In this document: in pieces, positions 35,939-44,084 of the stretch
Position numbering within the stretch: the stretch's first letter is position 1
Layout: the number at the start of each line of letters is the position of its first letter
Assembly (NCBI RefSeq): GCF_049647105.1
Contig: NZ_JBARWZ010000309.1
Span: 59,130-123,129, forward strand
Length of the DNA stretch: 64,000 nt
Source: Actinophytocola sp049647105
Lineage (GTDB): Bacteria; Actinomycetota; Actinomycetes; Mycobacteriales; Pseudonocardiaceae
Direction of reading: 5' to 3'
Notes under the pieces: generated by a model
Told to the model about the DNA's origin: nothing
The model's input: the letters and a program-made list of their open reading frames with translations, nothing else
The model's database searches: none
Translations under genes and position numbers: made by a program

Positions 35939-37167
35939 TGTTGTTGCGTGGCACCAAGGTCCGGCTGTTCCTGTTCGCGATGATCGCGGTCGTCGGCATC
36001 GGGTACGTCGGCGGCACCTACGCGGGTCTCGACCGGCTGTTCGGCACGCGGGGCTACCGGGTGACGGTGCAGCTCGCCGACTCCGGCGGCATCTTCGCGA
36101 ACGCCGAGGTCACCTACCGAGGGGTGACCGTCGGCCGGGTCGAACGGCTGCGACTGTCCGACGACGGCGTCGACGTGGTGCTGGACATCGAGGACGACGC
36201 GCCGCCGATCCCCGCCGACACCCGTGCCGTGGTGGCGAACCGGTCCGCGATCGGCGAGCAGTACGTCGACCTGCAGCCGGCACACGACCGCGGCCCGTTC
36301 CTCGCGGACGGCTCGGTCGTGCCCCGCGACCGCACCTCGACCCCGTCGAGCCCGGAGACGTTGCTGTCCAACCTGGACACGTTCGTCGACAGCGTGCCTG
36401 CGGATTCGTTGCGCACCACGGTCGACGAGCTGTACCTCGCCTTCCAGAACGCGGGCCCGGCACTGCGGGTGCTGCTCGACAGCGCGGGCACGCTGACCGG
36501 CGCCGCGACCGAACATCTGCCGCAGACCACGTCGCTGCTGTCCAACGGCCGGGTCGTGCTGGAGACGCAGGCGGCGCAGACCCGGCAGATCCTCGACTAC
36601 AGCGGCAATCTGCGGCTCCTCGCGGAGCAGCTGAAGACGTCGAACCCGGACCTCCGCAAGCTGATCGCCGAGGTGCCGGTCGTCGCCGTACAGGTCAACG
36701 ACATCCTCCGCGACTCCGGTCAGGACCTCGGCGTGGTCATCGCGAACCTGCTGACCACCATGCAGGTCACGACCACCCGCACGGATGGGCTTGAGCAGCT
36801 GCTGGTGGCGTTCCCGATGATCACGGCGACCGCGCCGGGTGCGAACCCCGACGGCACCGGGCACCTCGGGCTCGTGCTGACGTTCAACGATCCGATGTCG
36901 TGCACCCGAGGCTACGAGGGCACGAAACAGCGGCCGGGCAACGACGTCACCCCCGCGCCGCCGAACGACCAGGCGTACTGCGCGGAACCGCCGGGCAGCC
37001 CGATCGGCGTGCGTGGTTCGCAGAACGCCCCGTTCGGCGGGAAACCCGTCGAGGTGCCCACCCCGGCGGCGGCGCCGAGGACCACGGTGCCGGGCCTGCC
37101 CGGCGCGCTGTCGTTCCCTGGCGGTCCGCCGACCACGCTGGGCGGGCTGCTCGCTCTTCCCACCTGA
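35938..37167 (+). CDS. mce4F: Mce4F substrate-binding protein
   Basis: A 409-residue Mce protein, last of the mce4 set. It has the helix LFLFAMIAVVGIGYVGGTYA, the Mce domain with FANAEVTYRGVTVGRVERL and ANRSAIGEQYVDLQPAHD, a shorter stalk than the others and a Pro/Gly-rich tail. Two cysteines (MSCTRGYEG and QAYCAEP) are typical of MceF. TGATG joins it to mce4E. The mas genes that follow mce4F in Mtb are missing; a convergent tetR gene ends 23 bases away. Confidence 0.92.
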   Translation: MLLRGTKVRLFLFAMIAVVGIGYVGGTYAGLDRLFGTRGYRVTVQLADSGGIFANAEVTYRGVTVGRVERLRLSDDGVDVVLDIEDDAPPIPADTRAVVANRSAIGEQYVDLQPAHDRGPFLADGSVVPRDRTSTPSSPETLLSNLDTFVDSVPADSLRTTVDELYLAFQNAGPALRVLLDSAGTLTGAATEHLPQTTSLLSNGRVVLETQAAQTRQILDYSGNLRLLAEQLKTSNPDLRKLIAEVPVVAVQVNDILRDSGQDLGVVIANLLTTMQVTTTRTDGLEQLLVAFPMITATAPGANPDGTGHLGLVLTFNDPMSCTRGYEGTKQRPGNDVTPAPPNDQAYCAEPPGSPIGVRGSQNAPFGGKPVEVPTPAAAPRTTVPGLPGALSFPGGPPTTLGGLLALPT

Positions 37168-37190
37168 TCGTCATGCCTCGACGGTGTGGA

Positions 37191-37835
37191 CTACCGTCCC
37201 AGCATTTCGTCCACTTCGGACTGGAAGAACCGCGCGGTGTCGAAGCCCATGTCGGTGAAGTGGCCCGCGATCTCCAGGCTGATCACGCCGTGCAGCCGGG
37301 CCCACAGGCTCAGTGCCGTGTGGAGGGTGCCCGCCGGGGCCGCGCTCCTCGCCCAGTCGCGGTGGCCGTCGAGATGCTCGTCGAAGGCCGTTGCGCGACC
37401 ACCGGCCGGGCCCGGCCGGTGGTCACGCAACGCGTCGAGCAGCATGCCCATCAGTTCCGCCGCGATGTCCGTGGTGGTCTGCGGCGCGTGGTAGCCGGGG
37501 ATCGGGGTGCCGTAGATCAGGAAGTACCGCTGCGGGTACGCCAGTGCCCAGTCCCGCATGGCGTGCGCGATCACCGCCGGGTCGGACCCCCGCTCCTCGA
37601 CCGCGGCGCGGAACGCGTCGGCCAACTGCCGGTACGCGTCGGTGACCAGGTCGGTGATCAGCTCGTCCCGGTTGGCGAAGTAGCGGTACAGTGCGGGCCC
37701 GCTCAGGCCCATCGCCTTGGCGATCGCGTTGAGGGACAACGCGGACGCGCCCGCCTCCGCGATCTGGGTCCAGGCGTGTGCCTTGATCTCGGTCCGCACC
37801 TGGGTCCGGTACCGCTCGCGAGGAGTCGTGCTCAT
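37191..37835 (-). CDS. TetR-family regulator (WHG-type C-terminal domain)
   Basis: A 214-residue TetR protein. The DNA-binding part is AEAGASALSLNAIAKAMGLS followed by GPALYRYFANRDELITDLV; the ligand domain ends FTDMGFDTARFFQSEVDEML. The helix-turn-helix is intact. The ATG at 37835 gives the usual length; a longer reading runs into the promoter. TGTAACA occurs twice in the 46-bp upstream gap (37844 and 37875) and may mark its site. It is not the KstR protein; its neighbours do not reveal the ligand. Confidence 0.87.
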   Translation of the reverse strand: MSTTPRERYRTQVRTEIKAHAWTQIAEAGASALSLNAIAKAMGLSGPALYRYFANRDELITDLVTDAYRQLADAFRAAVEERGSDPAVIAHAMRDWALAYPQRYFLIYGTPIPGYHAPQTTTDIAAELMGMLLDALRDHRPGPAGGRATAFDEHLDGHRDWARSAAPAGTLHTALSLWARLHGVISLEIAGHFTDMGFDTARFFQSEVDEMLGR

Positions 37836-37881
37836 CCACTGACTGTAACAGCTAATTGCGTGAGTGATAACTTGTAACAAC

Positions 37882-38673
37882 TCACCAGGCTGGCGCGCCG
37901 AAGGTCAGGATCGGCAGGAGTTCCACCGCCTTGATGGCGACGCCGACCGCCCACCCGCTGAGCGGGAGGCTGAGCCACAGCCACCGCCGGTCGTGTGCCG
38001 TGCGGCGGGCCACCACCATCGTGAGTACGGCGCCCGCCACCGCCAGCACGCTCGGGACTGGTTCGTACCAGCCGAACCAGTGCCACAGCCACACCATGCC
38101 GAGCCATACCAGCCCGGCCCGGACGAGGAACCACGCCGGCCGCAGGGACCTCAGGTAGGCGGCGACGGGCAGGAAGTGCTCGGCCGCCGACAGTCGCGCG
38201 GCCACCAGGCGCAGTTCGGGCAGTGCGGCGATCTCGCTCGCGATCGTCCTGCGCACGCCGATCGCGAGCCAGGACGCGAACAGCGCGAAGGCGAGGAACA
38301 CCAGCGCGGGCCGGGGATCGTTCGAGTAGATGCGCGCGACGAGGTAGCCCGCCACGCTCGCGGCGACCGTGGTCACCACGAGCACCGCCAACGCGGTGCG
38401 TGTCAGCCACAGCGGCCGCTCCGCCGAGGGCTTGTCGGGTACACCCATGGCGCTGCGGAGCTCCCTGGCGTACTCGGCGGGGTCGCCGAGCAGGTCGGCC
38501 AGCGTGGTCCCGGACGATTCCGCTGGCTCCGCGTCGAGGCCCGCCGCGATCGCCGCGACCTGCGGTTCGAGGTCCTGGACGATCTCCTCGATCTCGGCGG
38601 CCGGGAGGCCCGCCAGCTCACGCCGCAACCGGTCCAGATAAGCCTGGACCTCGGTGTCCGTCCTGGTGTTCAC
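37882..38673 (-). CDS. HAAS-domain membrane protein paired with PadR
   Basis: A 263-residue protein. The N-terminal HAAS/DUF1700-like region is VQAYLDRLRRELAGLPAAEI followed by LADLLGDPAEYARELRSAMG. After residue 90 come four to five membrane segments (ALAVLVVTTVAASVAGYLVA, ALVFLAFALFASWLAIGV, LVWLGMVWLWHWFGWY and others). HAAS proteins are regularly encoded after a PadR regulator and are thought to sense or signal at the membrane. The GTG start overlaps the padR stop by four bases. Confidence 0.82.
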   Translation of the reverse strand: MNTRTDTEVQAYLDRLRRELAGLPAAEIEEIVQDLEPQVAAIAAGLDAEPAESSGTTLADLLGDPAEYARELRSAMGVPDKPSAERPLWLTRTALAVLVVTTVAASVAGYLVARIYSNDPRPALVFLAFALFASWLAIGVRRTIASEIAALPELRLVAARLSAAEHFLPVAAYLRSLRPAWFLVRAGLVWLGMVWLWHWFGWYEPVPSVLAVAGAVLTMVVARRTAHDRRWLWLSLPLSGWAVGVAIKAVELLPILTFGAPAW

Positions 38674-38996
38674 GCCGTCTCCCCTTCCAGCAGATCCGTC
38701 ATGGTGTTCGCGAACCCGCGCCACGTCTTGGCTCCGTCGGCGAGGCGGGCCCTGCCGACGTCGTTGAGCGCGTAGTACTTGCGGTGCGGGCCCTCCTCGC
38801 TCGCACGCACGTAGGAGGTGAGCGCGCCCGCGTTGTACAGGCGGCGCAGCGTGCCGTAGACCGACGCGTCGCCGACCTCGTCCAGCCCTGCCACGCGGAG
38901 TCGCCGGACCACGTCGTACCCGTAGCCGTCCTCTGTGCTCAGTACCGCGAGCACGGCGAGGTCGAGCACGCCCTTGAGTAGTTGGCTGATCTCCAT
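38670..38996 (-). CDS. PadR-family transcriptional regulator
   Basis: A 108-residue regulator. MEISQLLKGVLDLAVLAVLS is the N-terminal helix of small PadR proteins; the winged helix follows with YGYDVVRRLRVAGL, VYGTLRRLYNAGALTSYVRA and the wing EEGPHRKYYALNDVGRARL. The ATG at 38996 fits the family length. It is coupled to the HAAS membrane gene. Two inverted repeats lie just upstream and are good candidates for its own operator. Confidence 0.88.
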   Translation of the reverse strand: MEISQLLKGVLDLAVLAVLSTEDGYGYDVVRRLRVAGLDEVGDASVYGTLRRLYNAGALTSYVRASEEGPHRKYYALNDVGRARLADGAKTWRGFANTMTDLLEGETA

Positions 38997-39000
38997 CGGT

Positions 39001-39059
39001 GTGTCCAGACGTGTCGCGAGTAATGCGGGTTGGACACTACCACGCAATGCGCGGTAGTG
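39001..39059. promoter_or_regulatory. Two inverted repeats upstream of padR
   Basis: GTGTCCA (39001-39007) and TGGACAC (39031-39037) form one inverted repeat. CACTACC (39035-39041) and GGTAGTG (39053-39059) form another; its inner bases CGC and GCG also pair, leaving one mismatch. The second is a compact 25-bp dyad of the size bound by PadR dimers. The remaining 39060-39253 before the secreted-protein gene shows no gene. Confidence 0.5.
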
Positions 39060-39253
39060 GCACGCATGATCGTGGAGCACGCAATTTCTGGGCAGTTCAG
39101 GGCAATTCCATTGGTCGCCCTCCGTCACTCGGATAGGCTCGCGATCGCCCATTCGGGGGCGGGGCGGTTCACTGGGGGACACGGTGAGTTGTATGCGCCT
39201 GCTCCAGTCAACGGCTCCACGCACTACCTGAGTTGACGATGAGGGGTTTCTTG

Positions 39254-40495
39254 ATGCGTAGTCGAAGATTTGTGGCCGTGGCCGCGGCGGTGGCGGCCGC
39301 CCTGGTGGCGGGGATGCCCGCCGCGAGCGCCGAGCCCGAGGACGGCGCAGGGGTGAAGGTCGACCGGGCGCAGGGGGCGGGCATGCGTGCCGCCGCCGTC
39401 GACCCGATCCCGTCCGAGTTCGTCTCGGTGGCACCCGTCCGGGTGCTGGACACGCGGATCAGCGGGATCCCGGTCGGCCCCGGCCGCTCGGTCACCGTGG
39501 ACCTGTCGGCGCAGACGCCCGACACCGCGACGTCGGTCGTGCTGAACGTGACCGGGGTGACGCCGACCGCCTCGACGTTCGTGACCGTCTACCCGGCGGG
39601 CGAGGCGCGGCCGACGGCGTCGAACCTGAACCTGGCCGCCAGGAACACGCGCGCCAACTCGGTCGTCGTGGCGCTGAGCCCGGACCGGCGCGTGACCCTG
39701 TACAACAACTCCGGCAACACGCACCTGGTCGCGGACCTCTCCGGCTACTACAAGGCGGAGCCCGCGAACCGGTACGACACCATGAACCCGCGGCGGGTGC
39801 TCGACACCCGGTCCGGCGCGCCGCTCGGCCCTCGTGGCGTCGGTTACCTGAACCTGTCGTCGTTCGTGCCCGCCGGGGCCACCGCGGTGACCTTCAACAT
39901 GACCGGTGTCGGTGCCACGGCGTCGACGTTCCTCACCGCGTACCCGAACGGGCAGACGCGGCCGACGGCGTCGAACATCAACCTGGCGCCGGGTGAGGTC
40001 GTGCCGAACCAGGTCACGGTGCAGATCGGGACCAACCGGTCCATCGCGCTCTACAACAACTCCGGCAACACCGACGTGATCATCGACCTCGTCGGCTACT
40101 ACTCGCCCAGCGGGACCTACGAGTTCATCGCCATCTCCCCGACGCGGTCGTGGGACTCCCGCCAGGACGACGGCCTCCGGCCGAACTACTTCGTCGGGCT
40201 GACCGGGTGGGGCGGCGAGAGCGACCCCGTGGCGCTCTGGGCGGTCGCGGGCAACGTGACCGGTGTCAACGCGACGGCACCCGGGTTCGTCACGCTGTGG
40301 CCGGGTGGCCAGCAGAAGCCGAACGCGTCGACACTGAACGTGGTGCCCGGTCAGGTCGTGGCGAACGCCGTGACCGTGGGGATCGGCTACGAGCCCGACC
40401 CCGGCATCGCGGACCGGTCGGTGAACTTCGCCAACAGTGCGGGCTACGTCGACGTGATCTTCGACGTCGCCGGGTTCTTCGTCGTACTCAACTGA
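39254..40495 (+). CDS. Secreted protein of actinobacterial LDTR/GYY beta-repeats
   Basis: A 413-residue exported protein. The signal peptide is MRSRRFVAVAAAVAAALVAG followed by MPAASA. The mature part has three repeats of about 120-130 residues, each opening RVLDTR (third copy RSWDSR), with LNVTGV, a TVYPAGE..PTASNLNL block, LYNNSGNTHLVADLSGYY and similar ends. This repeat is common in secreted actinobacterial proteins, often beside hydrolase domains; none is present here. It is probably an adhesin or cell-surface binding module. GAGGGG seven bases before the ATG at 39254 favours this start over two upstream options. Confidence 0.82.
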   Translation: MRSRRFVAVAAAVAAALVAGMPAASAEPEDGAGVKVDRAQGAGMRAAAVDPIPSEFVSVAPVRVLDTRISGIPVGPGRSVTVDLSAQTPDTATSVVLNVTGVTPTASTFVTVYPAGEARPTASNLNLAARNTRANSVVVALSPDRRVTLYNNSGNTHLVADLSGYYKAEPANRYDTMNPRRVLDTRSGAPLGPRGVGYLNLSSFVPAGATAVTFNMTGVGATASTFLTAYPNGQTRPTASNINLAPGEVVPNQVTVQIGTNRSIALYNNSGNTDVIIDLVGYYSPSGTYEFIAISPTRSWDSRQDDGLRPNYFVGLTGWGGESDPVALWAVAGNVTGVNATAPGFVTLWPGGQQKPNASTLNVVPGQVVANAVTVGIGYEPDPGIADRSVNFANSAGYVDVIFDVAGFFVVLN

Positions 40496-40501
40496 CGACC
40501 A

Positions 40502-40540
40502 CTCGCGTCGCCCGGGTGTTCACTGCCCTGGCGACGCGAG
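40502..40540. terminator. Hairpin between convergent genes
   Basis: CTCGCGTCGCC (40502-40512) and GGCGACGCGAG (40530-40540) pair perfectly over 11 bp, with GGG/CCC able to extend the stem after one mismatch. The right arm reaches 21 bases into the end of the RibD-like gene. There is no T-run. It probably ends both converging transcripts. Confidence 0.6.
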
Positions 40541-41557
40541 CTGTCGCCGGTTCACCTCGCGGACCTCGTCCGCCAGTTCCGGTCGTTCGACGACCGTCAC
40601 CCCGGCGCCCGCGAGTTGTTCCGCGCCATCGCCGACCACGAACGTCGACGGCTCCCGGTAGGCGAAGACCACGCGCGGGATGCCGGCGTCGAGGATCAGC
40701 CTCGCGCACGGGCGCGGCCGGGACCTGCGGGTGCCGCACGGTTCCATGGAGCTGTAGATGGTCGCACCGGCCAGGCGCGGGTCGTCGTCGGCGAGCTTGG
40801 CGAGCGCGGACTCCTCGGCGTGCACGGTGTCGTCGGTCTCGCGCGAGTAGCCCCACGCGATCTCCTCACCCGCCGCGTCGACCACCACCGCGCCGACGCT
40901 GAACGCGGTCATCGACGGCGGGCACCGCCGCGACAGCCCGACCGCACGGGCGAGCCAGTGATCGTCCACAGCGGACTCGCTGAGCAGGTACCTGTGCAGC
41001 ACGACGTTCCCGATGGGCGCGACGGCCGCGAGCGTCGCTCGGTGGTCCTTCGACCACGGGAACCGTCCGTCGTGGACAAAACGGGGCGCGGCGCTGTCCC
41101 CGACGAAGAACGGTGCGATCACCAGCTGCAACTCGTCGACCCGGCCAGAGGCGAGGAAGCCGGTCAGCACCCGGCCGCCACCCTCGACCATGAGCCGCTC
41201 GACCCCGCGTGCGGTCAGCTGTCCGAGGACGTCCTCGACGGACCCGTTGGTGACGAGCGTGTCGCCGTCGGCGCGGAACGCCGCGTCGGCGGGCAGCTCC
41301 CCGTTCGACAGCACGACCTTCAACGGCGTCGCGGGTTTCCCGGCCGCCTCCCGCGCGGCCCGCCGGGCGGGAGAGCGCACCGAGAGCCGGGGGTTGTCGT
41401 TGCGGACCGTGCCCGCGCCGACGAGGATCGCGTCGACCCCCGCGCGTTCGGCGTCCACCCGGTCGAGGTCGGCGGCGTTGGACAGCACGAGCCGCTCACC
41501 GGAGTTGTCGTCGAGGTACCCGTCGAGCGAGATCGCGCAGCTGAGCAGCACATACAT
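40520..41557 (-). CDS. RibD-like fusion with reductase domain first and deaminase domain second
   Basis: A 345-residue two-domain protein. Residues 1-215 are a RibD C-terminal-type (dihydrofolate-reductase-fold) reductase: LLSCAISLDGYLDD, AGVDAILVGAGTVRNDNPRL and LMVEGGGRVLTGFLASGRVD. Residues about 216-345 are a zinc cytidine-deaminase fold with HAEESAL and the pair EPCG and RPRPCARL. In ordinary RibD the deaminase comes first. The two reactions convert the pyrimidine precursor of riboflavin; this reversed fusion may do that or make a related deazaflavin or pyrimidine product. No other riboflavin gene is nearby. It diverges from a cupin gene by 22 bases. Confidence 0.8.
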   Translation of the reverse strand: MYVLLSCAISLDGYLDDNSGERLVLSNAADLDRVDAERAGVDAILVGAGTVRNDNPRLSVRSPARRAAREAAGKPATPLKVVLSNGELPADAAFRADGDTLVTNGSVEDVLGQLTARGVERLMVEGGGRVLTGFLASGRVDELQLVIAPFFVGDSAAPRFVHDGRFPWSKDHRATLAAVAPIGNVVLHRYLLSESAVDDHWLARAVGLSRRCPPSMTAFSVGAVVVDAAGEEIAWGYSRETDDTVHAEESALAKLADDDPRLAGATIYSSMEPCGTRRSRPRPCARLILDAGIPRVVFAYREPSTFVVGDGAEQLAGAGVTVVERPELADEVREVNRRQLASPGQ

Positions 41558-41579
41558 GGTGTCGCCTATCATCCCAGAC

Positions 41580-42044
41580 ATGTCGTTCACGGGTGAGGTC
41601 AGCGCGACGTACCGGCCGGTGGACACCCCGCCGGAGCTGTCGGGTCCCCAGACCACCGCGCGGTTCCTGGCCACCGGTGCGTTGACAGGCGGCCACTTCG
41701 GACTCTTCCAGTGGGACATGGCACCGAGGGCAGGCGGCCCTGCCGCGCACTACCACAGGACGTTCTCGGAGAGCTTCTACGTGCTGGACGGCACGGTCCG
41801 CCTCTACGACGGCGACCGCTGGGTCGACGCCGTGAAGGGCGACTACCTGTACGTCCCGGAGAACGGCATCCACGCGTTCCGCAACGAGACCGACGAGCCA
41901 GCGTCGATGCTCATCCTGTTCGCGCCGGGCCCGTCGCGCGAGGAGTACTTCCTCGAGATGGCCGAGATCGCCCGCACCGGCAGGCAGCTCACGCCCGAGG
42001 AGCGCACGGAGTTCCTCGCGCGCCACGACCAGTACATGGTGTAG
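41580..42044 (+). CDS. Cupin-domain protein
   Basis: A 154-residue single-domain cupin. The metal site is GPAAHYHRTFSESFYVLDG (two His and a Glu, in HYHRTFSE) and the second motif is GDYLYVPENGIHAFRNE with one His. Such proteins bind Fe, Mn or Zn and act as dioxygenases, isomerases or small-molecule binders. The C-terminal helix EYFLEMAEIARTGRQLTPEE is usual for quercetinase-like cupins. Only 22 bases separate it from the RibD-like gene on the other strand, so they may share control. Confidence 0.83.
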   Translation: MSFTGEVSATYRPVDTPPELSGPQTTARFLATGALTGGHFGLFQWDMAPRAGGPAAHYHRTFSESFYVLDGTVRLYDGDRWVDAVKGDYLYVPENGIHAFRNETDEPASMLILFAPGPSREEYFLEMAEIARTGRQLTPEERTEFLARHDQYMV

Positions 42045-42060
42045 GTCGTGGCGCCGCCGC

Positions 42061-42807
42061 TCAGCTCGCGGTGCGGCGGAGGCGGCCCTCGTACCGCGCT
42101 TCGAGCTTGACGTTGCGCTCGTAGCCGCCCGGCACGTTGTTCGACACGTACACCGGCGGCTCGACACCCCACTCGAGCAGCAGCCGCACCGTGTCCGCCA
42201 CCAGCATCTGCGCCAGCAGGCCCGCGGTCAGCGACGACACGCCACCGACGGACGTGCCGTCCGGCAACGGAAGCAGCGTGTCGCCGAAGGGTGCGCCGTT
42301 GTCCAGCGTCACGTCCGCGAAGTCCGAGAGTCGCTTGCCGGACTCGTGTTTGGCCGGGACCTGGCTGCTGTGCCGCAACGACGTGATCACGACGAGCTTG
42401 TGGCCCTTCGAGGTCACGATGTGCGCCATCTCAACGACCGACGAGTTGACCCCGGAGCTGGACGCGATCACGAACACGTCCTGCGGTTGCGGCGCCGCCA
42501 TCTCGTAGAGGCGCGATGCGACGTCGCCCCGGCGCTCGAGCATCGGGTCGGCCAGCACCGAGGGGTCCTCGCCGCCGAACTGCACGAGGTCCGACAGCGA
42601 GAGGCGGTTCGAGGGGATGAGCCCGCCCGCGCGGCCCGCGATCTCCAGCGCCGTGCCCTGCGAGTGGCCGGTGCCGAACGCCTGGATCACCCCGTTGTCC
42701 CGCACCGAGCCGGCCAGCAGCTCGGCGGCGGGTGTCACGTCGGTCTTCGCCACCTCGCCAAGGCGCGCCAGCAGGGCGGCGGCGGAAGCGGAAGCGGAAA
42801 CAGTCAT
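42061..42807 (-). CDS. SIS-domain sugar isomerase (UPF0309-like)
   Basis: A 248-residue SIS protein. The phosphosugar loop is IQAFGTGHSQGTALEIAGRA, then VFVIASSSGVNSSVVEMAHI and GHKLVVITSLRHSSQVPAKH. Members isomerise or bind phosphorylated amino sugars; the long loop between strands (HESGKRLSDFADVTLDNGAP) is typical of the UPF0309 branch. It is translated with the tetR gene before it (ATGA overlap). Substrate unknown. Confidence 0.83.
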   Translation of the reverse strand: MTVSASASAAALLARLGEVAKTDVTPAAELLAGSVRDNGVIQAFGTGHSQGTALEIAGRAGGLIPSNRLSLSDLVQFGGEDPSVLADPMLERRGDVASRLYEMAAPQPQDVFVIASSSGVNSSVVEMAHIVTSKGHKLVVITSLRHSSQVPAKHESGKRLSDFADVTLDNGAPFGDTLLPLPDGTSVGGVSSLTAGLLAQMLVADTVRLLLEWGVEPPVYVSNNVPGGYERNVKLEARYEGRLRRTAS

Positions 42808-43439
42808 GCCGTCACCGCCGCGACCGCGAACCGCACTACTTCCGTGATGACCTCGTCCAACGTGATCCTTCCCCGGTTGACCGAGTAGTGGTGCACCAGT
42901 TCGTTGACCGAGGCGATCACCGCGAGCGCGGGCAGCGTGAAGTCACGCGCCTTCGCCTCGCCACGCAGCACCGCGCGGTCCGCCTCGGCGACCATGAAGT
43001 CCCACCACCGCTTGCGCCAGGCCATGCGGTGCGTCTCGACCTTGTCGCTGACGCCGATCATCTCGACGTACGCGAGCCGCGCCCAGCGGGGATCACTGGC
43101 CATGTTGTTGAGGAACGTGCGCACGGCCAGTTCGAACCGCTCCGCGAGTGCCGCGTCCGTCGCCTCGGCGAACGCGGCGTTGACGGCCAGGTACGACTGC
43201 TCGTTCGCGCGCGAGTGCAGCGCGATCAGCAGGTCCTCACGGGAGGTGAACTCCTCGTAGAAGTTGCGCGTGGACACCCCGGCGTGGGTGCACAACTTCT
43301 CGATCGACGACGTCGCGTAGCCCTCGGTGCCGAATAACTGCAGCCCGGCCTCCAGCAACCGCTCGCGTCGCTCGGCCCGCCGGTCGGCGGCTGTCCGGCC
43401 ACCATAGGTGCGCCGTGCCACCGCCTCGGTACGCGGCAT
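42804..43439 (-). CDS. TetR-family regulator coupled to the SIS gene
   Basis: A 211-residue TetR protein. The helix-turn-helix is EGYATSSIEKLCTHAGVS followed by TRNFYEEFTSREDLLIALH; the ligand half has VEMIGVSDKVETHRMAWRKR and ends FAVAAVTA. A long basic N-terminus (RRTYGGRTAADRRAERRERL) precedes it. It shares a four-base overlap with the SIS gene, so it probably controls that gene and itself. The 131 bases upstream to 43571 hold no other gene. Confidence 0.87.
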   Translation of the reverse strand: MPRTEAVARRTYGGRTAADRRAERRERLLEAGLQLFGTEGYATSSIEKLCTHAGVSTRNFYEEFTSREDLLIALHSRANEQSYLAVNAAFAEATDAALAERFELAVRTFLNNMASDPRWARLAYVEMIGVSDKVETHRMAWRKRWWDFMVAEADRAVLRGEAKARDFTLPALAVIASVNELVHHYSVNRGRITLDEVITEVVRFAVAAVTA

Positions 43440-43570
43440 CCGGTTCCCCTCGCCCTTAGACCATCAGTGCCATCGGTCAGGCTACTGGCTGTGCTGGCGC
43501 CGGGACAACGAGGCAGCATCAAGCCGTGCATATCGGGCAAAAGAGTGTAAAACGTGCAATCGGGCCGGAA

Positions 43571-44005
43571 TCACTGTTTCTTGGTTCTGAGCCCCTCGGC
43601 CAGTGCTTCCAGCGCGGGGAGCGCGTCGAGCAGGGCGTCCGTGGCGTCGGGGGACAGACCGTCCAGGATCCTGACCACCGTCTCGGTGCGCGACTCGATG
43701 ATCCGCAGGTGCACGTCGCGGCCCGGATCGGTGGCCTCGAGCTGCACCGCGCGCTGGTCGGCTGGGTTCGGCAGCCGGGTGACGAGCCCGTCGTCGACGA
43801 GCCTCGCGACCACACGGGACAGCATCGTCGGGTTGAGACCCTCGATGTCGGCCAGCTCGGTCATGCCGATCGGGCCGCGGTGCGCGACGATGGCCAGCAC
43901 GGAGGCCTGCGTGGGCGTCAGGTTCTCGCTGACCGGCGCGGCGTTGAGCAAACGCGCCAGCCGGCCGATGACCCGGCGCAGGCGGATCACGTTCTCGGCA
44001 TCCAC
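43571..44005 (-). CDS. MarR-family regulator of a drug exporter
   Basis: A 144-residue winged-helix protein. The core is LTPTQASVLAIVAHRGPIGM followed by TELADIEGLNPTMLSRVVARL; the wing is LPNPADQRAVQLEAT. It is divergent from an MFS exporter 79 bases away, with inverted repeats between them, the classical arrangement of a MarR repressor and the pump it controls. Ligand unknown. Confidence 0.87.
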   Translation of the reverse strand: MDAENVIRLRRVIGRLARLLNAAPVSENLTPTQASVLAIVAHRGPIGMTELADIEGLNPTMLSRVVARLVDDGLVTRLPNPADQRAVQLEATDPGRDVHLRIIESRTETVVRILDGLSPDATDALLDALPALEALAEGLRTKKQ

Positions 44006-44039
44006 TAACCGACTCCCGGTGGGTCTGGTTGGTCACAAC

Positions 44040-44065
44040 ACTTGGTTGCTTGCCAGCAGGCAAGT
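44040..44065. promoter_or_regulatory. Inverted repeat in the marR/MFS promoter region
   Basis: CTTGCC (44049-44054) and GGCAAG (44059-44064) form a perfect repeat around AGCA, and ACTTG (44040-44044) pairs with CAAGT (44061-44065) on a wider scale. The site lies 20 bases before the exporter start and is a likely MarR operator. Confidence 0.5.
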
Positions 44066-44084
44066 ATTCTCTGCTCTCGTGGGG

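Noticed and set aside
37836..37881. TetR operator palindrome before the tetR gene at 37191
   Set aside because: TGTAACA occurs twice but as a direct repeat, and no clear inverted repeat was found, so no site is listed.
39030..39236. A 68-codon frame upstream of the secreted repeat protein
   Set aside because: It crosses the padR operator dyad, has no ribosome site and no recognisable sequence.
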